In this document: positions 17,166 through 26,012 of the stretch, in pieces
Layout of the letters: each line of letters opens with the position of its first letter
Numbering within the stretch: position 1 is the stretch's first letter
Source of the DNA: Megasphaera sp.
GTDB lineage: Bacteria > Bacillota > Negativicutes > Veillonellales > Megasphaeraceae
NCBI GenBank assembly: GCA_022649055.1
Contig: JALCNL010000017.1
Location: 1-35,533, forward strand
Direction of reading: 5' to 3'
DNA length: 35,533 nucleotides
Position numbers and translations under genes: made by a program
Notes under the pieces: generated by a model
Databases searched by the model: none
Seen by the model: only the letters and a program-made list of their open reading frames with translations
Told to the model about the DNA's origin: nothing

Positions 17166-17195
17166 ATATTATTTAATTTGAAGGAAGATATCAAT

Positions 17196-18062
17196 ATGTT
17201 ACAACAAGAAATTCAATTGAAACGTAATACTGCAAGGTTATCCGTTATTAGCAATATAATTTTGGTGATATGTAAGCTCTCTGTTGGAATGTTAACTGGT
17301 ACGGTCAGCATTATTTCGGAAGCTATTCATTCGGGAGTCGATCTTCTGGCAGCGGCTATTGCTTTTATGGCAGTTAAAAAATCATCATTGCCTCCCGACC
17401 AAGATCATGATTATGGACATGGAAAAGTAGAAAATATATCAGCTGCTTTTGAATCACTATTAATCATTTTAGCGGCAGTGTTTATTTTATCGGAAGCTAT
17501 TACTAAGTTGACGGTACCTCAGGAACCACAATCATTAAATTTAGCCATTATTGTTATGTTGGGATCTAGTTTGTTAAATGTTTTTATTTCACGGCGATTA
17601 TGTGCCGTTGGTAAACAGACTGGGTCACAAGCTTTACTGGCGGATGGAATGCATTTACGTACCGATGTTTGGACTTCGGCCGGTGTCATGGCCGGGATTT
17701 TGTTTATGAAAATAACTGGATTTTTATGGATTGATCCATTGATTGCTTGTTTAGTTGCAGGCGGAATTATGCGCGTTGGGTATAAAATGTGCCGTTCGAG
17801 TTACGATGATTTGACAGATGCGTCATTAAGTGAAGCTGAAGAAGGCCGAATCGGCAATATTATTATGAAAAATCCAGAAGTGTTGGGATTTCACCATCTT
17901 CGTACACGTATGGCCGGTCAGGAAGTATTGATGGATTTTCATTTGGAATTAGACAAAACATTATCATTGTGTCAAGCGCATACCATATCTGAAGAGGTAG
18001 AAGCGTCGCTGCATAAAGAATACGAAAATTGTGATCCTGTCATACATATTGACCCAAAATGA
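17196..18062 (+). CDS. Cation diffusion facilitator (CDF) metal exporter
   Basis: 288-residue CDF-family antiporter exporting a divalent metal (Zn, Co, Ni, Fe or Mn) in exchange for protons. About six membrane helices occupy residues 12-200; the cytoplasmic C-terminal domain (about 210-288, ending HIDPK) is of the ferredoxin-like metal-sensing type. Metal site residues are HxxxD in helix 2 (SEAIHSGVD) and HxxxD in helix 5 (DGMHLRTDV); DHDYGHGKVEN lies in the loop between helices 2 and 3. The longer frame from 17106 runs through the terminator hairpin, so ATG 17196 with AAGGAAG at 17181-17187 is the start. Expression is probably set by the upstream palindrome and leader. Helix 2 His rather than Asp leans toward Zn/Co-type specificity, which is only a hint. 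Confidence 0.92.
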   Translation: MLQQEIQLKRNTARLSVISNIILVICKLSVGMLTGTVSIISEAIHSGVDLLAAAIAFMAVKKSSLPPDQDHDYGHGKVENISAAFESLLIILAAVFILSEAITKLTVPQEPQSLNLAIIVMLGSSLLNVFISRRLCAVGKQTGSQALLADGMHLRTDVWTSAGVMAGILFMKITGFLWIDPLIACLVAGGIMRVGYKMCRSSYDDLTDASLSEAEEGRIGNIIMKNPEVLGFHHLRTRMAGQEVLMDFHLELDKTLSLCQAHTISEEVEASLHKEYENCDPVIHIDPK

Positions 18063-18115
18063 TAATTCAATACGAAAAAATATAATGATCATACTCCGTG
18101 ATAAGATACGGATAT

Positions 18116-18847
18116 TTATATGCAGTATGGTTGATATAGGAGCATTGCTTTTTTTCGTTTCTGCCAATCAGGCATAATTTTTTCTACAAAAGCATAGAAC
18201 TGGGAAGAGTGATTAGGATGTATAAGATGACAAAGTTCATGTAAAACAACGTACTCGGTGCAATAATTGGGCATAACCGCTAAGTATGTATTTAACGTTA
18301 TTCTTTGCTTGTAGGGTATACAAGACCCCCAACGGGATTTCATCAAGCGCTGGCGGAATTGAGGTGGAGTAGTTATACCATATGGACGAACTAATTTTAG
18401 GCTTTGTTTAATGACAACAGGAAGATACTGTGTAGCTGTCTGGCGTAAAAATTTATGGTAAAGGCTGCGTTTATATGCCCAATCATCTGGCTGGGGTGTT
18501 TCTATTTGCAATACATTGTTTTCTGTGTATATTAAGTTTGATCGACTGTGGTTGACTTGTACTATCATCTTTTTCCCTAAAAGATATATCACGTCTTTTG
18601 ATTTTAAAAATATTGTAGGGTGTAATATTTTCTGCTGACGTATTTGAGAGAGCACACGTAGAATAAAATATTTATGAATGGTGAGGAAGGTTTCTATGCG
18701 AGGTTGAGAAACATGGGGAGGGGAGGAAATATACACTGTTTCGTCCGGACGGATACGCAGATTGATGTTTTTTATGTCCTTTTTTTCCCATGTGTATAGA
18801 ATAGATGTATTATCAAGTGTAATTTGGTGTATATGTATATTTTTCAT
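18116..18847 (-). CDS. YgjP-family zinc metallopeptidase-like protein (DUF45)
   Basis: 243-residue protein of the YgjP/DUF45 family, related to SprT-type gluzincins. The C-terminal half has SRWGSC (about 171-176), YVVLHELCHLIHPNHSSQF (zinc motif HExxH at about 203-207 and the third ligand region HPNH) and a final PDWQKRK segment. The N-terminal half is a beta-rich region of unknown role. Cytoplasmic, with no signal peptide. Its substrate is not known. AAAGGAAT precedes the ATG. It is convergent with the CDF gene, with only 53 bases between the stops; a weak hairpin at about 18091-18127 may separate them. Confidence 0.88.
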   Translation of the reverse strand: MKNIHIHQITLDNTSILYTWEKKDIKNINLRIRPDETVYISSPPHVSQPRIETFLTIHKYFILRVLSQIRQQKILHPTIFLKSKDVIYLLGKKMIVQVNHSRSNLIYTENNVLQIETPQPDDWAYKRSLYHKFLRQTATQYLPVVIKQSLKLVRPYGITTPPQFRQRLMKSRWGSCIPYKQRITLNTYLAVMPNYCTEYVVLHELCHLIHPNHSSQFYAFVEKIMPDWQKRKKAMLLYQPYCI

Positions 18848-18975
18848 GTTTATTCCTTTACGTTTATTTTTATAAAAATGGTGGGCCGAATCAGCAGTAG
18901 GAATTCTATATATAGGAAGTACATGTATGTTAAAACTGCAAATTTTATATAAAAAAACTGCAATCTTAAAATACG

Positions 18976-18984
18976 TGGTATAAT
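18976..18984 (+). promoter_or_regulatory. Extended -10 promoter of the exonuclease gene
   Basis: TGg-TATAAT (18976-18984) about 28 bases before the exonuclease ATG; the -35 region is unremarkable. Confidence 0.5.
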
Positions 18985-19012
18985 ATAATTATTTGAAAGG
19001 ATGTTATTATAG

Positions 19013-19570
19013 ATGTTGGATTTTACAGCGATTGATTTTGAGACAGCTAATAAATATACTAACAGTGCCTGTTCTTTGGCTGCTGTTACAATGCATGATC
19101 GACAATGTGTACAAGAGGCATATTCCCTTATCCATCCCCCATTTATGCGTTTTGATCCAGTAAATGTAGAAATTCATGGAATAACTGAAGATAAAGTAGC
19201 ACAAAAACCAACTTTTGATGTGTTGTGGGCTGATATACGACGTCATTTGGAAGGCCGAATAGTTATTGCTCATTATGCGGTATTTGATATGCGTGTTTTG
19301 CGCAGTATGCTTAAAACGTACGAATTGGAACGGCCACAAATGCAATATGCTTGTACTGTGGAGATATCACGTAAAGTTTGGCCGGATTTACCAGACCATA
19401 AACTGAATACGATGGCCGATTATTTGGGTATTTCTTTCCAACATCATCAGGCTCTTGATGATGCAAGAGTGTGTGCGGCGATTGCATGTGCAGCGGCTGA
19501 AAAACTACATGCGGCTTCTTTTGAAGAATTAATGTTTCTTACAGGATTAACATTAAAACAGTTTAAGTAA
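19013..19570 (+). CDS. DEDDh-family 3'-5' exonuclease
   Basis: 185-residue exonuclease of the DnaQ/RNase T superfamily, probably a stand-alone DNA or RNA trimming enzyme. Motif I AIDFETAN (Asp8, Glu10), motif II VIAHYAVFDMRVL, and motif III HQALDDARV with the His-x4-Asp of the DEDDh group are complete. The IHGITEDKV segment is typical of DNA polymerase III epsilon-like proteins. No BRCT, helicase or polymerase domain is attached. The ATG at 19013 is preceded by GAAAGGATG at a slightly long distance. It is a single gene with its own extended -10 promoter, divergent from the YgjP-like gene. Confidence 0.9.
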   Translation: MLDFTAIDFETANKYTNSACSLAAVTMHDRQCVQEAYSLIHPPFMRFDPVNVEIHGITEDKVAQKPTFDVLWADIRRHLEGRIVIAHYAVFDMRVLRSMLKTYELERPQMQYACTVEISRKVWPDLPDHKLNTMADYLGISFQHHQALDDARVCAAIACAAAEKLHAASFEELMFLTGLTLKQFK

Positions 19571-19978
19571 ATTGCTATATAGCGTTGGTTTTACAAAGAA
19601 TGCAAAGTGATTATTGCAGAGTAATAGGATGAAATCACAATATAAAGAAAATGATGGTTTGAAAATCAGAAAAATGAAGGAAGAAACGTACGTTTGAATT
19701 TTTTCTTTGTTTTTCTGACTTTGTTTTTCTCTGTATTTTTAATAGCGTTTTATAATACAATGTACCGATTTATTTCGGATGTATTGCCGATAGAAATATC
19801 GAAATTGAGATGTAAACGTCCTCTTATTTTTAAAAAAAATTGCGCCTTACGTACTTTATAAAAAGTTTTTAAAATTTGGTTTTGAATAATTGATTTCGAA
19901 AATGCATACGGTTTAAAACGGAAGAGTTATCAAAATTCCGAAAAAGTAAGTATCAGGTAAACTAATAAAGAGTGAAAC
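19571..19978. other. Gene-free AT-rich stretch upstream of the IS256 remnant
   Basis: No coding frame worth calling. A nine-base inverted repeat (19666-19674 with 19710-19718) followed by T-rich sequence could terminate the exonuclease transcript. The rest is probably decayed insertion-sequence or neutral DNA. Confidence 0.4.
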
Positions 19979-20612
19979 ATGGATAGCTTACCCAAATTTT
20001 ACCGCATCTTTTGAAAAAATGCTAATGAAATTTATATCAGAGGAAGATCCCATGCAATCTATTTTTAAATGGCATTACGAACAACGAATGGATACTGAAG
20101 TGGAAAGCAAGATTTGTGTCGAAAAATTAGAATGAAACAAAGCGTGTCAAGGATACCCGTCAGGTTGCCACGTTCACCGCTTTGAAATAAGAACAAGGTA
20201 TGTATTGTCGTATCAGATGGACGTAAAGGCATGGTCAAGGCAGCCCGCGAAACGTTATTTGACTGCTTTTAGCAGTATTTTAAGGTTTATTTCATGCGTA
20301 ACATATTGGGACATGTTCCTATAAAAAGAAAAAATATTTTGCCAAAAAACTCAAACAAATCTGGTTGCGGTCAGACTATGAAAGTGTTAAAAAATATGCC
20401 AATATATTCATGGGGGATTATGAACGGAAATAGCTGCCAAAGTTATAACTGCATTAGAAGAGGGGATGGGAGACTCGCTTTAGTTTTCAAGAAATGAATG
20501 CCAGAAAAATATCCTCTGCGAATTTTCTGGAGCGGTTAAATAAAGAAATCTGTCGCCGAACAAAGGTTGTTGGAATTTTTTCAAGTATGGATTTATTACT
20601 TTATTTTTAAGG
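19979..20612 (+). pseudogene. Decayed IS256-family (mutator-type) transposase
   Basis: Pieces of an IS256-family DDE transposase appear in order but in shifting frames with stops: a VVSDGRKGMVKAARETLF segment (around 20198-20258, containing the second catalytic Asp), then VYFMRNILGHVPIKRK (20284-20334), then in the next frame FAKKLKQIWLRSDYESVKKYANIF and MGDYERK (20335-20429), and finally EMNARKISSANFLERLNKEI and CRRTKVVGIFSSMD (20490-20592, holding the catalytic Glu region). The N-terminal third is barely recognisable. At least three frameshifts or stops make it inactive. It sits between the exonuclease and the LTA-synthase-like gene. Terminal inverted repeats were not located. Confidence 0.88.
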
Positions 20613-20613
20613 C

Positions 20614-20671
20614 TTAGCATACCTTTTTTATGTGAGAAGTTTTAGTCATTTTATCTATTGTAGTATGCTAA
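20614..20671. repeat. Nine-base inverted repeat between the IS256 remnant and the sulfatase-fold gene
   Basis: TTAGCATAC at 20614-20622 and its exact reverse complement at 20663-20671, separated by 40 bases. Could be a remnant of an insertion or a weak terminator; nothing else in the 200 bases up to 20811 stands out. Confidence 0.4.
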
Positions 20672-20811
20672 ATAAAACTGCAATAGTATGTAAAATAATG
20701 TAATAATTATATCGTATTATTAATAAATAAATTTAGATACATATGTATCAGAGGAATCTTGAATGTGTTAAAATATAAGAATCATAAAGTGGGTTGAAAG
20801 GATCTGTTACA

Positions 20812-22701
20812 TTGCGATTTTTACATCATATACAGCAAGATTTAAAGCTTTTTATTTATTTACACGTCATCATAATGATATTCCGCTGGTCTTTTATTGC
20901 AATTTATTCAGGGCAATTAAGCGATGCCAATATGCACGACGTATGGCTGACTTTTTGGTTTGGATTGCGTATTAGTTTAAAGACCGCGGCAGCGTTTACG
21001 GCAGTATCCTTGGTTTTTGCAACAATACCAGTCAGCTTTTTAAAAAAATGGCCGGGAGACCGGATTCGCTTAATTTGGGGAAGTATCAGTACTGCTGTAT
21101 TGTCTTTTTTATTTATGGTTCGGATTCCTTATTATCGGGTATTCCATCAATCCTATAATATTATGCTTTTCAATGGAATGAAGGATGATAAAACCGCTAT
21201 ATGGCAGACCATGGTTAGTCAATATCAATTATGGCCGCGTTTGGCCGGTTGTATTATATTGGCAGCGATTTTGGTATATCTGTGGTATCGTTTTTCACAA
21301 ACAAAAACATGGACACCTAAAAAAAATGTACGCCTTGTTGTTTGCGTTATTGTTTTATTTTTACCTGTGTTTGGTATTTTTTGCAGATTTGGCGGAGCGT
21401 TTAATTCAGACAGTGGAGTTCCATGGGAGGATGCGGGACAAACACGGTCACATTTATTAAATGAAGCTATACTTGATGATGGGCAGGCGTTATATAGAGC
21501 ATATAAGACATATCAGCGTGCCTATAGCAAGGCTCAACGCAAGATTTCACCACAGGAGTTAAAGGATGCGATTCGTACTTTAGGGGGAAATCCCAATGCT
21601 AAGACGATAGATGAAGCTTTTTTGCATAAAGCATCAGGTTCTCCACTGAAAACACCGCCTAAAGATGTGGTGCTTGTTGTTGGAGAGAATTATGCGTTAT
21701 GGCCTCTTTTACCACAATATCAAGACCTGGGATTATGTCTGAGTGGAGAAAAATTAGCGAAAGGGGGAGCTTCTACGTATCAATTCTTGGCGGCAGGAAA
21801 CGGTACAATAACGTCACTTAATGGTTTGTTTACCGGTCTTCCTTATGTAGGATTAGCACCTAATTATATCCAAAATCCAGATGGAGCATATGGAATGGGT
21901 ATTGGAATGCTTATGAAAAAAATGGGATATAAAACGGTTTTTTGGTATGGAGGATTAAGCAGCTGGCAAGATATAAAGGCATTTACTCTTCGAGAAGGGT
22001 TTGATGAATTTCATTGTTCTGATGAAATGCCGCCGCAAGATGAAGGAACTTGGGGAGTTCCTGATGGAGAACTATTCAATGCTATTCAAAAATATATGGC
22101 AAAGGATACGGGAAAAACCTTTCATATGATTATGACGACAACGAATCATCCGCCATTTGCTTATAATGTAGATGCTTATGGTTTTCCTCGCAAAGAAGTT
22201 ACAGAAAAACTGCCTAAAACGATTCCAACAGATAAAGCAACAATTGACCAGTTAGGCCATATTTGGTATGCAGACAATGTTTTGGGTAAATTTATTGATG
22301 ATGTTTCGGATAAGGACCCTAGTGCCTTATTTGTTGTAACCGGCGATCATGCAGAACGTTTTAATTTTGCTACGGATGTGTCTTTGCCGGAACTGAGTGG
22401 AATTCCTTGCTTCTTTTATGGCGATGGGGTTACTCCGAATATGCTGCCTCCTGAAGCGGCAGGAAGTCATCTACAGATTATACCGACTCTTGCGGAGTTC
22501 ATTTTGCCGCAGGGTGCTGAATATGAAGCGTTGCTTCCACCGCTTACGAGGTCACAACAGGCGTTTAACTATCGATTGGTTATTAACAAGGGATCCATGA
22601 TGGAAGAGAAAAATATGCATGATATGTCATACGAGAAATATATTACAGCGGCGCGTACTATTGCGATATGGCGTATTTTGAAAGGCAATGCAATACCTTA
22701 A
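20812..22701 (+). CDS. LTA-synthase-like phosphoglycerol transferase/sulfatase-fold membrane enzyme
   Basis: 629-residue membrane enzyme of the LtaS/alkaline-phosphatase superfamily. About five membrane helices occupy residues 1-200, followed by an extracytoplasmic catalytic domain (about 285-590). Catalytic marks are Glu292 in VVGENYALWP (metal), Thr332 in GNGTITSLNG (nucleophile), the TTNHPPFAYN segment, and Asp512-His513 in VTGDHAERF (metal). LtaS itself polymerises glycerol phosphate on lipid; in an outer-membraned cell this relative more likely decorates a glycan or lipid with phosphoglycerol or phosphoethanolamine. TTG 20794 opens the frame, but AAAGGATC at 20797-20804 suits the TTG at 20812. 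Its C-terminal tail (about 600-629) is extra and of unknown role. Confidence 0.85.
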   Translation: MRFLHHIQQDLKLFIYLHVIIMIFRWSFIAIYSGQLSDANMHDVWLTFWFGLRISLKTAAAFTAVSLVFATIPVSFLKKWPGDRIRLIWGSISTAVLSFLFMVRIPYYRVFHQSYNIMLFNGMKDDKTAIWQTMVSQYQLWPRLAGCIILAAILVYLWYRFSQTKTWTPKKNVRLVVCVIVLFLPVFGIFCRFGGAFNSDSGVPWEDAGQTRSHLLNEAILDDGQALYRAYKTYQRAYSKAQRKISPQELKDAIRTLGGNPNAKTIDEAFLHKASGSPLKTPPKDVVLVVGENYALWPLLPQYQDLGLCLSGEKLAKGGASTYQFLAAGNGTITSLNGLFTGLPYVGLAPNYIQNPDGAYGMGIGMLMKKMGYKTVFWYGGLSSWQDIKAFTLREGFDEFHCSDEMPPQDEGTWGVPDGELFNAIQKYMAKDTGKTFHMIMTTTNHPPFAYNVDAYGFPRKEVTEKLPKTIPTDKATIDQLGHIWYADNVLGKFIDDVSDKDPSALFVVTGDHAERFNFATDVSLPELSGIPCFFYGDGVTPNMLPPEAAGSHLQIIPTLAEFILPQGAEYEALLPPLTRSQQAFNYRLVINKGSMMEEKNMHDMSYEKYITAARTIAIWRILKGNAIP

Positions 22702-22713
22702 TATAAAGTAAAG

Positions 22714-22758
22714 CTGCCTTTCGTGCGTTAGCTATATAATCTAATGCACGAAAGGCAG
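22714..22758. terminator. Bidirectional terminator between the sulfatase-fold gene and the kinase gene
   Basis: A 17-base stem with one G-T wobble (22714-22730 with 22742-22758, loop of 11) between convergent genes. Flanks are A-rich on the left and T-rich on the right. Confidence 0.8.
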
Positions 22759-22779
22759 TTTAATATTTATGCAGATAAA

Positions 22780-23622
22780 TTATTTTTTTTCAATGTTTTG
22801 CAAATGCAATAAACAGGGTTCTATTTGGACGCCTTCACGGGGATCATTGCCGGATTGGTATGTATAATTGATACAATAATTCATAAAGCGGATTACTTTA
22901 CTGACAGCATCATGAAGAGAAAAGTCTTTTAAAAGACAGCCGGTAAGAACACTCGTAAATAAATCACCGGTTCCACAGGTGTTGAAGGGAATACGGGGAC
23001 TTGTGTATTCGTCAAACGAAGCAGTCATGCTATCATAACTGATATTTTTGATTTCATCATTTGAGGCAGGAACGCTGGTAATAACAATTTTGCTCGGTCC
23101 TAATGCAGATAATTTCTGACACCAAGTAGTTATTTTCTTAGTTGTAGGTATTTCTTCTTTATACGGAACATCAAGAAGTAAGCAAGCTTCGGTATAATTG
23201 GGTGTTATTACCGTAGCTTTACTGATGAGATGATGCATAGCTTCAATGATAGCTGGTTTGAATACAGGATAAAGATTTCCGTTGTCGGCCATGGCTGGAT
23301 CTACGATGACTATAGTATCTTTTTTGGCAAAACGGGAAATGGCATCTTCAACGATAGAAATTTGTTCCGCATTTGCTAGAAAGCCGCTATATATAGCATC
23401 ATATTCATAGCTATTTTTTTGCCATATATCCATAAAATGCCGCATATGAGGGGAAAAATCATAAAAATCGATATTATCATAGGTTAAATTATTACTGTAT
23501 ATGGCGGTTGGAAAAGGGCAAACTTGTATACCCATTGTAGATAATACCGGCAGTACTGCAGTTAAAGAGCACCTTCCAAAAGCACACATATCATGAATTG
23601 CCAAGACTCGTGGTGTTTTCAT
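22780..23622 (-). CDS. Pyridoxamine/pyridoxal kinase (ribokinase fold)
   Basis: 280-residue kinase phosphorylating B6 vitamers for salvage to PLP. The N-terminus RVLAIHDMCAFGRCSLTAVLPVL matches the pyridoxamine-kinase group of the PdxK/PdxY family. VDPAMADNG and TPNYTEA hold metal/ATP contacts, and FNTCGTGDLFTSVL holds the anion hole and catalytic Asp (GTGD). Length is normal. The start ATG follows AGGAGG. It is monocistronic, with its own promoter and a shared bidirectional terminator. The next gene, divergent, is a PLP-dependent decarboxylase. Confidence 0.88.
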   Translation of the reverse strand: MKTPRVLAIHDMCAFGRCSLTAVLPVLSTMGIQVCPFPTAIYSNNLTYDNIDFYDFSPHMRHFMDIWQKNSYEYDAIYSGFLANAEQISIVEDAISRFAKKDTIVIVDPAMADNGNLYPVFKPAIIEAMHHLISKATVITPNYTEACLLLDVPYKEEIPTTKKITTWCQKLSALGPSKIVITSVPASNDEIKNISYDSMTASFDEYTSPRIPFNTCGTGDLFTSVLTGCLLKDFSLHDAVSKVIRFMNYCINYTYQSGNDPREGVQIEPCLLHLQNIEKK

Positions 23623-23652
23623 TTTATACCTCCTAATGTAAACTGTACTAAT

Positions 23653-23681
23653 ATTTTAATGCAAAATATGCATAGTGTAAA
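23653..23681 (-). promoter_or_regulatory. Promoter of the pyridoxamine kinase gene
   Basis: On the minus strand TTTACA (23676-23681), 17 bases, TAAAAT (23653-23658). Confidence 0.65.
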
Positions 23682-23682
23682 T

Positions 23683-23709
23683 GGGACAGATGGGGAATAT
23701 TTCTGTCCC
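23683..23709. promoter_or_regulatory. GGGACAGA/TCTGTCCC inverted repeat upstream of the kinase promoter
   Basis: Perfect eight-base arms (23683-23690 and 23702-23709) around 11 bases, directly upstream of the kinase -35 and in the divergent region shared with the decarboxylase. A possible operator for a dimeric regulator; no regulator gene adjoins it. Confidence 0.45.
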
Positions 23710-23748
23710 TTATATATACTTTATTTTATTTAGAATGAGTATAATTTC

Positions 23749-23777
23749 TTGTCAATATACATGTCTCATGATAAAAT
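23749..23777 (+). promoter_or_regulatory. Promoter of the decarboxylase gene
   Basis: TTGTCA (23749-23754), 17 bases, TAAAAT (23772-23777). The leader would be about 50 bases long. Confidence 0.7.
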
Positions 23778-23793
23778 ATAAAGACATTGATGT

Positions 23794-23817
23794 CCGTGCT
23801 TTTGCATGGATTTTTTT
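23794..23817 (+). terminator. Small terminator-like hairpin in the decarboxylase leader
   Basis: CCGTGC/GCATGG (23794-23799 with 23804-23809, loop TTTT) followed by seven T (23811-23817), placed between the promoter and the ribosome-binding site. It would act as an attenuator if functional; the stem is only six pairs. Confidence 0.4.
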
Positions 23818-23834
23818 GTTAGAAAGGAAACACT

Positions 23835-25304
23835 ATGGATAAAAATCGACAAGGTAGAGCTCCTTTTGTAGAGGCTTTGGAAGCGTATGTACATCGACAA
23901 ATGATGCCGTTTCATACGCCGGGGCACAAGATGGGAAAAGGGGCCTCTTGTTATCAGAAACATCTTTTTGGAGGAGCGTTAGCCCGGGATTTGGGATTGA
24001 TGTATGCTTTGGATGATTTGTTCCAACCGGAAGGACCCTTGCGGGAGTCTATGCAGCTAGCATCTGATTTATATGGTGCCGGTCGAACTTTTTTTTCGAT
24101 AAATGGAACAACTGCTTGCGTTCAAGCGATGATATTGGCAGTATGCCGATGTGGGGAGGAAATCCTTATCCCGCGGGAATCGCATAGTTGTGTAATGAGT
24201 AGCCTTATTATGAGCGGAGCTGTACCCGTGTATATGGAGAGCCGTTTCGCACAAAAGGAACAAATATCACTGGGCCCGGATATGGATAGTTTACAAAAAG
24301 CTTTGGATAAGCATCCGCAGGCTAAGGCTGTTCTTTTTACATACCCCACTTACGATGGGATTGCGTGTAATCTTCGAGATATGGCGGCGTACGCACATAA
24401 TAAAGGATTGGTGGTTCTTGTTGATGAAGCACATGGGGCTCATCTTCCATTTCATGAGGATCTTCCAGATACGGCATTATCTTGTGGTGCAGATTGTGTA
24501 GCACAAAGTACACATAAGTTAGCAGGATCATTAACACAGACATCGATGTTGCATTGCCGTAAAGGGTTTAGCGGTACCGGAAAAGTTGCAGTGGCTATGA
24601 CCCTTGTTCAATCGACGAGTCCCAATTATTGGTTTTTGGCATCGCTTGACAGTGCCCGCTGTCAACTCGCGTTACAGGGAACGGAATTAGTGGGAAGTGC
24701 TGTTGAATTAGCTCGCGAGTTGCGTAATCAATTGAATAATATTGAAGGAATAGTTTCTTTTGGAAAGGAAATTCTTTCTTATCCCTGCGTAAGCGGATTT
24801 GATGAAACTAAAATTACTATCGATTTTTCTCGAATCGGTTTTTCTGGCCGACAAGCAGAACTTTTGTTGCGACAGCAGGGAATCGAAGTGGAGATGACAG
24901 CGGGAAATCATGTATTAGCGCTGATTACTATAGGCGATGATAAACGGAGCATTGCATCATTACTGCGGGCTTGCCAAAAAATAGCATGTGGAAAAAGACA
25001 AAAGACCATAGATATGAAAGAACCATCTTTGCCACACCCTGAAATAGTGATTTCACCGCAGAAAGCATGGAATGGGCAGGTTGAAGCAGTTCCCCTGACG
25101 GAAAGTGAAGGGCGTATTGCGGCAGAAACCATAACTTTTTATCCTCCTGGGATTCCGGTTATTTCTTTAGGGGAACGAGTTACTAAAGAATGTTTGGTAT
25201 ATATAATAGATAAATTGACTTATGGATATATTCCTCATGGGGGTTCAGATAAAACGTTGCAGACGTTGCGCGTCCTAAATTATTATGATAAAGAAGGGAG
25301 ATAA
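23835..25304 (+). CDS. Orn/Lys/Arg decarboxylase-family PLP enzyme
   Basis: 489-residue fold-type I PLP enzyme of the ornithine/lysine/arginine decarboxylase group, in the short form without the N-terminal wing (like B. subtilis SpeA/YaaO). FHTPGHKMGKG (about 27-37) is the family start motif; FSINGTTACVQA binds PLP phosphate; VLVDEAHGAHLPF carries the PLP-ring Asp; STHKLAGSLTQTSML contains the PLP Lys. The C-terminal domain reaches GERVTKECLVYIIDKL and GYIPHGGSD. Substrate (arginine or lysine most likely) cannot be fixed from sequence. It starts the tmk-holB run, as yaaO does in B. subtilis. The tmk ATG follows its stop by one base. Confidence 0.88.
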   Translation: MDKNRQGRAPFVEALEAYVHRQMMPFHTPGHKMGKGASCYQKHLFGGALARDLGLMYALDDLFQPEGPLRESMQLASDLYGAGRTFFSINGTTACVQAMILAVCRCGEEILIPRESHSCVMSSLIMSGAVPVYMESRFAQKEQISLGPDMDSLQKALDKHPQAKAVLFTYPTYDGIACNLRDMAAYAHNKGLVVLVDEAHGAHLPFHEDLPDTALSCGADCVAQSTHKLAGSLTQTSMLHCRKGFSGTGKVAVAMTLVQSTSPNYWFLASLDSARCQLALQGTELVGSAVELARELRNQLNNIEGIVSFGKEILSYPCVSGFDETKITIDFSRIGFSGRQAELLLRQQGIEVEMTAGNHVLALITIGDDKRSIASLLRACQKIACGKRQKTIDMKEPSLPHPEIVISPQKAWNGQVEAVPLTESEGRIAAETITFYPPGIPVISLGERVTKECLVYIIDKLTYGYIPHGGSDKTLQTLRVLNYYDKEGR

Positions 25305-25305
25305 C

Positions 25306-26007
25306 ATGGCAGGATATTTAATTATATTAGAAGGCGGCGATGCTTGCGGCAAGGCAACACAGACAAAACTTCTCCATGAACATCTGCAAAAAGATGGAGA
25401 GCAAGTACGGTCTGTCAGTTTTCCCGATTATGATAGTCCGTCCAGTACACTCGTAAAAATGTATCTGGGGGGGGCTTTTGGCAAAGATGCAGATGCAATT
25501 AATCCTTATGCAGCGTCGACTTTTTATGCGGTTGATCGATTTGCGTCATATCAAATGAAGTGGAAAACTTTTTTTAAGGAAGGCGGTATTATACTGGCAG
25601 ATCGGTATACTACAAGCAATATGCTATATCAGATGATAAAGTTTAATACCACGCAGGAACGCCAGACATATTTACAATGGCTTTGTGACTTGGAATTTTA
25701 TAAAATGGGACTTCCTGTACCGGATTTAGTTATTTTGTTGGATATGCCGTTGCAAGTAAGTGAAAAATTAATGTCTCAGCGAAAAGGAAAAACAGGTGGA
25801 CGGACTGGTGATATTCACGAAAAAAACAGAGAGTTTTTAACTAAGTGTCATCATGCCTATCATGAACTTGCGAAAACTTACGGCTGGCAAAAAATTGACT
25901 GTACAAAAGGAGAAGAACTAAGATCACCGGATGATATACATCTAGATATTTATACGAAAGTAAAAGCACTGTTAAGGAAACAGAAGAATACGAATGAAAT
26001 AATCTGA
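25306..26007 (+). CDS. tmk: Thymidylate kinase
   Basis: 233-residue dTMP kinase making dTDP for DNA synthesis. The P-loop is EGGDACGKATQTKLL (a variant of the usual EGxDGxGKST), ADRYTTSN is the DR(Y/H) motif, and VILLDMPLQVSEKLM precedes the lid segment QRKGKTGGRTGDIHEKN. The longer frame from 25285 overlaps the decarboxylase; AAGGGAG at 25294-25300 and the family N-terminus favour 25306. It is slightly longer than the usual 205-215 residues, mostly in the lid and C-terminus. Confidence 0.88.
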   Translation: MAGYLIILEGGDACGKATQTKLLHEHLQKDGEQVRSVSFPDYDSPSSTLVKMYLGGAFGKDADAINPYAASTFYAVDRFASYQMKWKTFFKEGGIILADRYTTSNMLYQMIKFNTTQERQTYLQWLCDLEFYKMGLPVPDLVILLDMPLQVSEKLMSQRKGKTGGRTGDIHEKNREFLTKCHHAYHELAKTYGWQKIDCTKGEELRSPDDIHLDIYTKVKALLRKQKNTNEII

Positions 26008-26012
26008 AATTA

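Noticed and set aside
17075-17195. T-box or SAM/TPP-type riboswitch upstream of the CDF gene
   Set aside because: No AGGGTGGNACCGCG T-box sequence and no S-box or TPP core; only the terminator/antiterminator layout is supported.
20294-20497. 67-codon frame as a separate small gene
   Set aside because: Its first residues are the MRNILGHVP block of the IS256 transposase; after a frameshift it reads out of frame, so it is part of the pseudogene.
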